From Mesonia mobilis DSM 19841 (GTDB lineage Bacteria; Bacteroidota; Bacteroidia; Flavobacteriales; Flavobacteriaceae), in NCBI RefSeq assembly GCF_000423405.1, contig NZ_AUHX01000016.1, positions 1 through 47,010 on the forward strand: DNA of 47,010 nucleotides. Reading direction: 5' to 3'. This document shows, piece by piece, positions 1-6,857 of the stretch. The stretch's first letter is position 1. The number at the start of each line of letters is the position of its first letter. The notes below the pieces were generated by a model, which was given only the letters and a program-made list of their open reading frames with translations, made no database searches and was not told the DNA's origin. The position numbers and the translations under genes were made by a program.

Positions 1-203
1 GCTTTTTTTACGAAGTTGTGTTGTGAATACTGAATTTAAGTATTTGGTATTTAATAGGTTGTATGTGTTTCAACCAATGAGAAGCTTTTCCTGTTTTAAG
101 GAGAGGCTTTTTTTGTTTATAGTTGGTAGTTTACGGTTTACGGTTTTCAGTGGTCAGTGTACAGTTGACAGTATTCAGAGATCAGTTTTTAGTGAACAGT
201 TGG

Positions 204-352
204 CAGTTTTTGTGAGATCATAGATTTTAGAGTATAGAATCTAGACTTTTGAATTGGGTGAGGGAGTGTTCAGTTGACAGTTTGCAGTGTTCGGGTATTG
301 GGTTTTGAATTGTCATGCAGAACGAAGCGATAGTGTAGTGAAGCATCTTTTG
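204..352. repeat. Dispersed repeat R1, copy A
   Basis: About 150 bp that recur with few changes at 830-981. The core is a hairpin: TAGATTTTA (221-229), a 5-nt loop gagta, then TAGAATCTA (235-243). It is followed by a shared tail containing GAGGGAGTGTTCAGTTGACA and, near the end, GAACGAAGCGATAGTGTAGT. Shorter derivatives of the core lie near 455-482, 6757-6783, 8226-8252 and 8368-8390. Confidence 0.8.
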
Positions 353-487
353 ATCCTTCGACAAGCACAGAATGACGTTGGGAAGTTGAATTCGAAATTA
401 AAGTTGAAATTGAAAGATTTCTCGACTCCGCTTGAAATAACGGTTTTTGAGAGATTCTAGAGCATAGAAAATAGACTTTTAGAATTA

Positions 488-537
488 GTTGAGTAAGGTG
501 TTTTGTGCGCTGGTTCATGGGATTCCGGATTGGGATT
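488..537. repeat. Dispersed repeat R3, copy 1
   Basis: Fifty bases that recur at 8403-8452 with about seven differences. The shared core is TTTTGTGCGCTGRTTCATGR followed by GATTCCGG. In both places it follows directly on an R1-type core, so R1 and R3 may be parts of one larger element. Confidence 0.7.
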
Positions 538-642
538 GTTCATTTTTTTTCATTGCCCAAGGGTGCATTCCTCTCCCTTGCGGTCGTCGGATGCAATGAA
601 ATCTAGGCTTACGAATTTCGTCTAAATTTATTGTTCAGTACC

Positions 643-696
643 TAAATTTTAGGAACTCGCCCGATTAGAATCGGACTCAAACAGCCTAAAATTTTA
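643..696. repeat. Nested inverted repeat
   Basis: Outer arms TAAATTTTAGG (643-653) and CCTAAAATTTTA (685-696) are complementary apart from one extra A. Inside them is a smaller hairpin, CCGATT-ag-AATCGG (661-674), flanked by ACTCGC and ACTCAAAC. The layout suggests a folded recombination site or a small non-coding element; which one is unknown. Confidence 0.55.
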
Positions 697-712
697 CGGC
701 AATTTCACTTCA

Positions 713-807
713 AATTTTACGATAAATTTTCGGTAGGCCGTAGGTTTTCATTCGAACTCAATCTTGCTCCCCTCATTTGAAGGAGGGGTGCCTGAAAGGC
801 GGGGTGG
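713..807. repeat. Dispersed repeat R2, copy 1
   Basis: About 95 bp that recur at 983-1077. Shared landmarks are TTCGGTAGGCCG and the GC-rich end CTCATTTGAAGGAGGGGTGC followed by CTGAAAGGCGGG. R2 follows R1 copy B directly, so the region looks like nested or tandem repeat insertions. Confidence 0.75.
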
Positions 808-829
808 TTGACTTGGGGTGTTCAGTTTA

Positions 830-981
830 CAGTTTTTGTGAGAATATAGATTCTAGAGTATAGAATCTAGACTTTTTGAATTGGGTGAGGGAGTGTTCAG
901 TTGACAGTTTGCAGTGTTCGAGTATTCGTGTTTTTGTGTTGTCATACAGAACGAAGCGATAGCGTAGTGAAGCATCTTTTG
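830..981. repeat. Dispersed repeat R1, copy B
   Basis: Second long copy of R1. Here the core hairpin is perfect: TAGATTCTA (847-855), loop gagta, TAGAATCTA (861-869). The tail matches copy A almost base for base to about 981. The two copies diverge immediately outside these limits, which defines the unit. Confidence 0.8.
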
Positions 982-982
982 G

Positions 983-1077
983 AATTTTACGACTCATCTT
1001 CGGTAGGCCGGAGGTTTTCATACGAACTGAAACATGCTCTCCTCATTTGAAGGAGGGGTGCCTGAAAGGCGGGATGG
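983..1077. repeat. Dispersed repeat R2, copy 2
   Basis: Second copy of R2, with the same start (ATTTTACGA) and the same GC-rich end as 713-807. It lies directly after R1 copy B. Confidence 0.75.
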
Positions 1078-1276
1078 ATGTGGATTGTTGGCGGTTTACA
1101 GTTTACAGTGATCAGTAGTCAGTAGTTAGTTGGCAGTAATTAGTGAGTGGATTGCAGATTTTATTTTGAATGTTGAATTTTTTATGTTGAAAGATAGACC
1201 TATTATTTGAAGTTTAGTTTTATTTAAACAACTATCATTTTTATTAACTACCCCATGAGTATCTTAACTTTGTTTA

Positions 1277-1375
1277 TTATTTACAAAATATAGGTGCAGG
1301 AACAATCCAACTTAATATTGCCATTATTGCAATGCCAATAATAATTATAATTGCTGCGAATTTTCGAAAACTCAT
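1277..1375 (-). CDS. Putative 32-residue single-span membrane peptide
   Basis: A short open frame of 32 codons plus stop (TAA). It begins MSFRKFAAIIII with a basic start, then an uninterrupted hydrophobic stretch of about 20 residues (residues 7-26) and a short tail ending in FCK. It starts 11 nt after the stop of the preceding helical-protein gene on the same strand, so it could be the last gene of the glutamate dehydrogenase operon. The positive-inside start and clean membrane helix favour a real small membrane protein. With no homologue recognised and such a short frame, chance cannot be excluded. Confidence 0.45.
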   Translation of the reverse strand: MSFRKFAAIIIIIGIAIMAILSWIVPAPIFCK

Positions 1376-1386
1376 GGGTTTGCTTT

Positions 1387-1779
1387 TTATCGAATACTAT
1401 AGTTACTTAATCTTTTATAGAATTTCAGCTTTAGTTCATAAAAGCTTTTTTCAACACTTATAAATTCAGCTCGTTTCTTCTCATGTTTTTTGGCTAGCGT
1501 TAGATCATAATTTCCGTGACCATATTCCAGTTCCTTCAGTAGTTCTTGTTCATATTTACAAAAGGAGGCGAAGCTTATTGTGTTTTCTCGCCTTACTCTT
1601 TGTATCTTATTCGCTATTTCTGTTTCCTGTATTATTTGTTTCTGTATGCAGTTAATAGCATCTAACTCTTGATGATTTTCTTCTAGTTTGTTTTGCCAAT
1701 ATTGAAGTTCTATCAAATCTTTTTTTAGACTTAATATTTTGTTAGCACTCATTTGATCAAGAATAGAATTTGAAATCAT
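1387..1779 (-). CDS. Hypothetical helical (coiled-coil) protein, copy 2
   Basis: 130 residues, strongly charged, no signal peptide or membrane span; predicted mostly alpha-helical with heptad-like spacing. Its start overlaps the stop of the upstream gene by 4 nt (ATGA type), so the two are translationally coupled. It resembles that neighbour in layout: an N-terminal helix with EL.YW / EL.NW, a middle segment with an EQEL / EHEL motif, and a basic helix near the end with KKRAEF / KKEVLF. I infer an old tandem duplication. Function is unknown; its place behind glutamate dehydrogenase and a GreA/Rnk-like gene suggests a cytoplasmic accessory role in that operon. Confidence 0.75.
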   Translation of the reverse strand: MISNSILDQMSANKILSLKKDLIELQYWQNKLEENHQELDAINCIQKQIIQETEIANKIQRVRRENTISFASFCKYEQELLKELEYGHGNYDLTLAKKHEKKRAEFISVEKSFYELKLKFYKRLSNYSIR

Positions 1780-2177
1780 ACCATTTTTTGCGTGATTAGG
1801 TTAAACAATACTTCTTTTTTATTTCTGTAGGTAGCTGTGAATTGATCGTATTTGGCTCTATACAGTTCGTGTTCATGAATAAATAACCGATCACAAGCAA
1901 TGTCATCACATTCATTCCACATAGATAGGTTATTGTGATACTTTTTTAAGGTGGTCACCAATTTATCACTCTCTTGTTCTTTTCTGTCTAACTCTAATTT
2001 TAGGGAGTAAACATCTTTTTCTACATGGTTTTTTTTACAAAGTTTTTTTAAGTACCGGATCTCTTTTTCTATAAATAATAAATGTGTAATCCAATTTTCT
2101 AGTTCTTTGTTATTTCGTTTGTGAGAAACTAAATGTTCGTTATCATGTAAAAAAATTGACTTTGATTCACTGTTCAT
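1776..2177 (-). CDS. Hypothetical helical (coiled-coil) protein, copy 1
   Basis: 133 residues, soluble, Lys/Glu-rich and predicted helical. Segments with coiled-coil character lie at about residues 24-85 and 100-130. It starts 2 nt downstream of the GreA/Rnk-like gene and overlaps the next gene by 4 nt, so it sits inside a tight operon. It contains an isolated CDDIAC motif around residues 91-96. The downstream protein looks like a diverged paralogue. I do not recognise a named family. Confidence 0.75.
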   Translation of the reverse strand: MNSESKSIFLHDNEHLVSHKRNNKELENWITHLLFIEKEIRYLKKLCKKNHVEKDVYSLKLELDRKEQESDKLVTTLKKYHNNLSMWNECDDIACDRLFIHEHELYRAKYDQFTATYRNKKEVLFNLITQKMV

Positions 2178-2179
2178 CG

Positions 2180-2596
2180 TTATATGGGGATATTTGCTGT
2201 GGTATCTTGTTTGACTTCTTCTATGATATATTGCTCTTCTTTATCTTTAGAAAAGGTTAAATTTACGATGTCTCCTTTAGAATAACCTATGAGCGAGACC
2301 GGTAACGGACTTAGTATTGAAAATTTTTGCTTTTTAAGGTCTTCATCCATAGGGATTACAATTTGTAAAGGCATTACCGATGAGTTGCGAAGACATTTAA
2401 TCTTTACACTACTGTTTATTCTGATAATTTCTAAAGGCATTTCATTTTCCTCTACGATTATCGCATCTTCAATTTTATGCTTTAATTTTTCTAAAGCCAG
2501 TTTATGCGCTAACGTATGATCATATCCTGAAATGTTTAGGAGTCTCTTTATATAAACGTACTCCCTTTTTTCGATGATGTAGCTTCCATATTTCAT
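2180..2596 (-). CDS. GreA/GreB C-terminal-domain (Rnk-like) protein
   Basis: 138 residues. The C-terminal half (about residues 60-125) fits the FKBP-like C-terminal domain of GreA/GreB transcript-cleavage factors. The key stretch is SILSPLPVSLIGYSKGDIV, matching the family pattern SPLG-ALLG-GD-V. The N-terminal part is short and lacks the two long antiparallel helices that true Gre factors insert into the RNA polymerase channel. It is therefore closer to Rnk-type regulators, which bind RNA polymerase without cleavage activity. It starts 13 nt after glutamate dehydrogenase and is probably co-transcribed with it. Inference: it adjusts transcription under the same condition that induces the operon. 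Confidence 0.75.
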   Translation of the reverse strand: MKYGSYIIEKREYVYIKRLLNISGYDHTLAHKLALEKLKHKIEDAIIVEENEMPLEIIRINSSVKIKCLRNSSVMPLQIVIPMDEDLKKQKFSILSPLPVSLIGYSKGDIVNLTFSKDKEEQYIIEEVKQDTTANIPI

Positions 2597-2609
2597 AGCA
2601 TTTTAGGTA

Positions 2610-3911
2610 TTAAGGAAAAATCCCTCTTTGTATATAGGCCTTTTCAATTCTCTTAATAGCTATGCAATAAGCGGCTTTGCGCATATCGATACTTTCTTCT
2701 TGAGAATAGGTATATACTTTGTTGAACGATTCTTCTAATTTTTGATTAAGTTTTACTAGGGTTTTATCTAGTGACCAATGCTCTCCATTTCTATTTTGAA
2801 GCCATTCAAAATAACTGGCTATTACCCCTCCGGAATTGCAAAGAATATCTGGAATGATATCTACGCCATTAGCTATTAAAATTTTTTCAGCCTCATTGTC
2901 TATTGGACCATTTGCTCCTTCTGCGATAAGTTTAGCTTTGATGCCCGAAGCATTTTCCTGAGTGATTTGATTACCTAGAGCAGCCGGAATTATAATGTTA
3001 CAATTGATTGAGAAAAACTCTTCTTTCTCGATCATTTCTGCATGAGGAAAACCAGCTATTCGATTTTCGTTGATATAGTTATAATCGTTTAAAGAATTTA
3101 CCTCTATGCCGTTGGAATTGTATAAGGTAGCCGAAGCATCTTGCACCGCAATTAATACCGCACCTTCATCTTCTAAGAATTTTGAAGCCCAATACCCAAC
3201 GTTACCAAAACCTTGCACGATAAAGGTTTTATTTTTTAAAGTTTCATTTTGGTTTTGAAGGTATTTTTTAATGGTGATGTATACTCCGTAACCCGTGGCA
3301 CGATCTCTGCCTTCCAGACCGCCAATACCATCCGGTTTCCCTGTGACTACATGCTGATTATTAGAACGTTTTGCCGGTAGTTGGCTACTCATATAAGTAT
3401 CTGCAATCCAAGCCATCGTTTGGCTGTTGGTATTTACATCGGGAGCAGGAATATCGTGCTCCGGACCTATATTGTCTCCTAAAGCATAGGTGAATCTTCT
3501 AGTAATTCGTTCTAACTCTGCATTAGAATATTTATAGGGATCTAACTGAATTCCGCCTTTACCGCCGCCAAATGGTAATCCTGCTAAAGAGGTTTTCCAA
3601 GTCATCCACATAGCTAGGGCTCTAGCGGCATCTATATCTACTGTGGGATGATAACGAAGTCCTCCTTTGTAAGGCCCTAAAGCATTATTGTGTTGCACCC
3701 GGTAACCGGTAAATACCTCCACAGTTCCGTCATCCATTTTTACAGGAAAGTGTACTACAATTTCATTATTGGTGATTTTTAATATTTTCTGTATATCACG
3801 ATGCAGATCAATATATTCTGCCGCGCTATTAAATTGCTCTAATACATTCTGCATCATTCCCTGAGCTACTTTTTTTCCGGTTTTTTTATTATTTATTATC
3901 GTTGCATTCAT
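2610..3911 (-). CDS. gdh: Glu/Leu/Phe/Val dehydrogenase (glutamate dehydrogenase)
   Basis: 433 residues, the usual length of hexameric glutamate dehydrogenases. The enzyme interconverts glutamate with 2-oxoglutarate and ammonium using NAD(P). The substrate domain carries the catalytic lysine motif LPFGGGKGGI (about residues 112-121) and the active-site aspartate motif PAPDVNT (about 156-162). The dinucleotide domain begins at about residue 230 with VQGFGNVG. The size and motif style resemble the catabolic RocG/GudB group more than the longer E. coli GdhA type, but cofactor choice cannot be read with confidence. It starts 7 nt after a small Cys-rich gene and is followed closely by the GreA/Rnk-like gene. 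Two positions upstream on the same strand lies a sigma-54 activator pair that may control it. Confidence 0.93.
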   Translation of the reverse strand: MNATIINNKKTGKKVAQGMMQNVLEQFNSAAEYIDLHRDIQKILKITNNEIVVHFPVKMDDGTVEVFTGYRVQHNNALGPYKGGLRYHPTVDIDAARALAMWMTWKTSLAGLPFGGGKGGIQLDPYKYSNAELERITRRFTYALGDNIGPEHDIPAPDVNTNSQTMAWIADTYMSSQLPAKRSNNQHVVTGKPDGIGGLEGRDRATGYGVYITIKKYLQNQNETLKNKTFIVQGFGNVGYWASKFLEDEGAVLIAVQDASATLYNSNGIEVNSLNDYNYINENRIAGFPHAEMIEKEEFFSINCNIIIPAALGNQITQENASGIKAKLIAEGANGPIDNEAEKILIANGVDIIPDILCNSGGVIASYFEWLQNRNGEHWSLDKTLVKLNQKLEESFNKVYTYSQEESIDMRKAAYCIAIKRIEKAYIQRGIFP

Positions 3912-3918
3912 AAATTTT

Positions 3919-4047
3919 CTAGCTATTTTTTATTGTAGTTAAATCATATTCTTCACAAGACCATACTTGATCTTTTTGAATTGTAAGCACACAATAAGAT
4001 TGGTGTAAACAATTTTTGCATATAGAATTAATTGGGGCAGTCATCAT
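3919..4047 (-). CDS. Small four-cysteine protein (42 aa)
   Basis: An open frame of 42 codons between the regulator terminator and gdh, ending in TAG. The protein has four cysteines spaced C-x2-C-x5-C-x11-C (Cys10, 13, 19, 31), with the last in the context VWSCEEYD. I recall short proteins of this style (CxxC... followed by W-x-CEEY) in other bacteria, probably binding zinc or an iron-sulfur centre; the recollection is not checked. There are two consecutive ATG codons (4045-4047 and 4042-4044). The frame lies 7 nt before gdh on the same strand and directly behind the best sigma-54-like site, so it would be the first gene of the operon. Confidence 0.7.
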   Translation of the reverse strand: MMTAPINSICKNCLHQSYCVLTIQKDQVWSCEEYDLTTIKNS

Positions 4048-4072
4048 ACATTTTAAAGTTTGAAGACTAAGA

Positions 4073-4088
4073 TTCAATACGAATGCCA
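4073..4088 (-). promoter_or_regulatory. Candidate sigma-54 (-24/-12) promoter
   Basis: On the minus strand the sequence is TGGCATTCGTATTGAA, compared with the consensus TGGCAYnnnnnTTGCA. The spacing is exact and there is one mismatch, A for C in the -12 GC. The predicted start of transcription (near 4062) leaves a leader of about 15 nt before the Cys-rich gene. No TAnnTTTG element is visible in this gap. The adjacent sigma-54 activator makes the call more plausible; the -12 mismatch makes it less so. Confidence 0.4.
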
Positions 4089-4116
4089 GAAAGATTTAGT
4101 TTTTGCTAGAAATAAA

Positions 4117-4143
4117 ATAAGTCGCTGAAAAATAGCGACTTAT
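4117..4143 (-). terminator. Terminator behind the sigma-54 regulator
   Basis: Perfect 10-bp stem ATAAGTCGCT / AGCGACTTAT with a 7-nt loop. On the minus strand it is followed by TTATTT. It separates the two-component genes from the gdh operon. A second, weaker hairpin, GGGGTAAA (4178-4185) with TTTACCCC (4204-4211), lies between it and the stop codon. Confidence 0.75.
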
Positions 4144-4214
4144 TTGTTTAGGAATATTTGTTTGATTATTTTGAATCGGGGTAAAATGTATCGGCCGGGA
4201 AAATTTACCCCATT

Positions 4215-5525
4215 TTATTCGTTAAGCTTGAGTCTAATGGTTTTGCGATCGATCCCTAATATTTCCGCAGCTTTAGTTTTATTATTATTAGTAGTTCTCA
4301 AAACTTTTTCAATGTATTTTTTCTCCATTTCTTTTAAAGTAAGAAGAGTCTCTGCTTCAGGAAAATCAATTTTATATTTCAAATGATCTGGGAGGTGATC
4401 TATTTCAATGATTTTATCACAGAGGATTACTGCTCTTTGAATAATATTTTCGAGTTCTCTAATATTTCCCGGCCAATCGTATCTTTTTAAAACCTCTAAT
4501 GCTGCAGGGTTTATTTTTATAAATCTATCTTTATATTCTAATCCATATTTGAGTAAAAATTTATCGATAAGCATTGGGATGTCTTCTTTTCGATTACGCA
4601 GCGGAGGTACTTTAATTTCTACCACAACCAGTCGATAATATAAATCTTCTCTAAAGAGCTCTTTTCTGCTCATTTCTTTTAGGTTGCTATTGGTAGCTGC
4701 AATAATTCTTACATCGATTTTTTCTGGTTTTTGAGCACCTACTTTAATAACTTCTTTTTCTTGTAGTACTCTTAATAATCTTGTTTGAACACTAAGTGAA
4801 GCATTACCAATTTCATCTAAAAAAATAGTTCCGCCATTGGCTGCTTGAAAAAATCCATTTCTATTTTTTTCTGCTCCGGTAAAAGCTCCTTGGGTATAGC
4901 CAAAAAGTTCAGCTTCAAGCAAATTTTCGGGGATGGCTCCGCAATTTACTGCTATAAAAGGTTGTTTTGAAAATTTCCCTTCGTAGTGAATTGCTCGAGC
5001 GATGAGCTCTTTACCGGTACCACTTTCTCCTTCTACAAAGACGGTGGCTTTATTGTTCTTTACTCGTTCTATCACTTCAAAAATTTCTTTGATTGCTGAA
5101 GATTTTCCTATAATTTCTTTGGGAATTTCTATAGGTGCAGATTCATTAACGTTTGATTTATAATGAATAGATTTTTCGACCGCCTGTTTAAGTTCTTCTT
5201 TAGTAAAGGGTTTGGTAAGATAATCTGCAACCCCATTTTTAATAGCTTTTAAGGAGTCTTGAACAGAAGGGTAACCCGTTACGATGAGTATTGGAATGTA
5301 GGGATAATTTTCTCTTACAAAAGTCACTAGTTCAAACCCATCTATCTGTGGCATTTTTAAATCGGTTACAAGTAAATCTATTTTTGTATCTTTTAGTATG
5401 GTGACCGCTTCTTTTACAGATATTGCTTTAAATACGTGGAACCCCCACTTATTTAAATGCCGATGTAACAGTTCTAGGATCGAAAGATCATCATCTACGA
5501 CTAATATGTTTTCTTTTAATTTCAT
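4215..5525 (-). CDS. NtrC-family sigma-54-dependent response regulator
   Basis: 436 residues in the classic three-part NtrC layout. The receiver domain (about 5-118) has acidic residues Asp11-Asp13, phospho-acceptor Asp55 in VTDLKMP and a conserved lysine in TKPF. The AAA+ domain (about 140-375) has Walker A GESGTGKE, the GAFTGA loop that contacts sigma-54, Walker B GGTIFLDEI and a following arginine-rich region. A Fis-type helix-turn-helix ends the protein (NNNKTKAAEILGIDRKTIR). It activates transcription only from sigma-54 promoters after phosphorylation. The kinase gene ends 1 nt upstream, so the two form an operon. The nearest likely target is the gdh operon directly downstream. Confidence 0.95.
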   Translation of the reverse strand: MKLKENILVVDDDLSILELLHRHLNKWGFHVFKAISVKEAVTILKDTKIDLLVTDLKMPQIDGFELVTFVRENYPYIPILIVTGYPSVQDSLKAIKNGVADYLTKPFTKEELKQAVEKSIHYKSNVNESAPIEIPKEIIGKSSAIKEIFEVIERVKNNKATVFVEGESGTGKELIARAIHYEGKFSKQPFIAVNCGAIPENLLEAELFGYTQGAFTGAEKNRNGFFQAANGGTIFLDEIGNASLSVQTRLLRVLQEKEVIKVGAQKPEKIDVRIIAATNSNLKEMSRKELFREDLYYRLVVVEIKVPPLRNRKEDIPMLIDKFLLKYGLEYKDRFIKINPAALEVLKRYDWPGNIRELENIIQRAVILCDKIIEIDHLPDHLKYKIDFPEAETLLTLKEMEKKYIEKVLRTTNNNKTKAAEILGIDRKTIRLKLNE

Positions 5526-5526
5526 T

Positions 5527-6606
5527 TTAAAAAGTTGCCGGTAGCTTAATTTTAAATGTTGCTCCTTGATGAGGGTTGTTGTTCGCTGTAATTTTTCCTT
5601 TATGGCTAGCTATAATCCCATGTACCACACTTAGGCCTAGACCCGACCCTTCTCCTACCGGTTTAGTAGAAAAAAAAGGTTCAAAAAGTTTAGTTTTTGT
5701 ATTTTTATTAAATCCGATACCTTCATCAATTACCTTAATAATGATGTTTGTTTTGGTTTTGTAAGCCTTGATTTTTATGGTCCCATTTACTGGTGTAAAA
5801 TAAATGGCATTCATTACTAAATTAAAAATAACCTGAGTGATTTGTAAAACATCTGCTTTTAGTACTAAATGATCTTCTATGTCTAATACACAGTTTATTT
5901 CTTTTTTTCGAAGACTAGGTTTCAACAGGTCAATAGCACTTTTTAAGGTTGGTTTTATGTCTGCTATTTGCCATTCTTGTGGCATTTTACAAGAAAAAAA
6001 CATTAGTTTTTTTACTACTTCTCTTGAATAGATCGCGTTTTTAATAATTTTATCTAAGTCTGTATGAAAATCACTTTTCTCTGGAAAATTTTCTTGCAGT
6101 AATTCAGAAAATCCTAAAATATTGGTTAAAGGTGTATTTAATTCGTGTGCGATACCTGCGGTTATTTCTCCTAAGATGTTTAAACGATCTGTATGTTCAA
6201 TTTGTCTTCTTAAGGATTTTTCATTTTCTTTAATTTCTATACGCTCAAGAAGACTACTCATCTTTAAAGCTATACTATCGATTAATTGTTTTTCTTCCTT
6301 TAAAAATGAGCTTTTATTGCTAGTTAAGCTAGCTGTTAGTTCTCCTTTAGGTTGGTTGAATAATTGAATTTTGCTACTTATGGTAAGTTGATCATTTAAT
6401 ACTCCGGTTGCATAATTTACATCCTTATAAACCACTGAAATTTCTGTAGCACTTGGAAATTGAAAGGCTTTTTTAATACTTACTAAAATAGCTGTTAAAC
6501 TTGTTTCTAATGAGTCTATATCTGTATTGCTGATAATGGAAGAAACTTCATAGAGACAGGTAAGCTCTTTAATGCGTTCTCTTAATTTAAGTTCAGTAGT
6601 TTCCAT
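5527..6606 (-). CDS. Soluble sensor histidine kinase partner of the NtrC-type regulator
   Basis: About 359 residues, no membrane span. The N-terminal 140 residues look like a GAF-type sensor (CLYEVSSIISN at the start), then a HisKA domain with H-box ITAGIAHELNTPLTNILGFS, N-box NLVMNAIYFTP, G1 DEGIGF and G2 GSGLGLSVVHG. Autophosphorylation on the H-box histidine would feed Asp55 of the regulator 1 nt downstream. The frame can be extended to a TTG at 6613-6615, but the ATG at 6604-6606 (METTELKL) is the more likely start. A cytoplasmic sensor suggests an internal signal (metabolite or redox); nothing in the sequence says which. Confidence 0.92.
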   Translation of the reverse strand: METTELKLRERIKELTCLYEVSSIISNTDIDSLETSLTAILVSIKKAFQFPSATEISVVYKDVNYATGVLNDQLTISSKIQLFNQPKGELTASLTSNKSSFLKEEKQLIDSIALKMSSLLERIEIKENEKSLRRQIEHTDRLNILGEITAGIAHELNTPLTNILGFSELLQENFPEKSDFHTDLDKIIKNAIYSREVVKKLMFFSCKMPQEWQIADIKPTLKSAIDLLKPSLRKKEINCVLDIEDHLVLKADVLQITQVIFNLVMNAIYFTPVNGTIKIKAYKTKTNIIIKVIDEGIGFNKNTKTKLFEPFFSTKPVGEGSGLGLSVVHGIIASHKGKITANNNPHQGATFKIKLPATF

Positions 6607-6756
6607 AGGCTGCAATTTTTCAATTTGAAGATAATTATTTTTAGCCGTAACTGATATATGAAGTTACCAATTTGTAGAATATTTTGATGAAGAAACCCCC
6701 CAGACTGAAAGTTAAGAGGAGTAAGTTTTAGAGTTTTTTTAAGGGGGAGTTTGGCT

Positions 6757-6783
6757 TCTAGAGAATAGAAGATAGACTTTTGT
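6757..6783. repeat. R1-like repeat fragment
   Basis: The phrase CTTCTAGAGAATAGAAGATA followed by GACTTTTG matches the core of repeat R1 (copies at 204 and 830). It lies in the gene-free gap between the histidine kinase and the AraC gene and retains an imperfect hairpin (CTTCTA-gaga-ATAGAAG). Confidence 0.55.
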
Positions 6784-6857
6784 TTGTTTAACAGGGAGTA
6801 TAGTTAAGTAGCGGTGGCTGTTATTCGAGAGTGGCTTTAGAATTTTTCGGGTCATCT

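Larger units (their letters stand above)
1..1276. other. Gene-free repeat-rich region
   Basis: I find no credible gene here. The stretch is a mosaic of degenerate direct repeats (described separately), short hairpins and phrases such as CCTTCGACAAGCACAG (355-370) that recur at 8196 and 8328. Several short open frames exist, but two of them encode similar peptides only because they lie in two copies of the same DNA repeat. There is no codon-like pattern and no recognisable domain. Confidence 0.7.

Noticed and set aside
23-223. 66-codon open frame at the left edge
   Set aside because: It lies in repeat DNA and its peptide is low in complexity with no family character.
270-518. Open frame whose peptide shares KDASLxYRFVL with one at 827-1021 on the same strand
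   Set aside because: The similarity comes from the DNA repeat R1 present in both places; there is no start context, domain or codon pattern.
204-981. CRISPR-like array
   Set aside because: Repeats differ in length and spacing, there are no regular spacers and no cas genes in the window.
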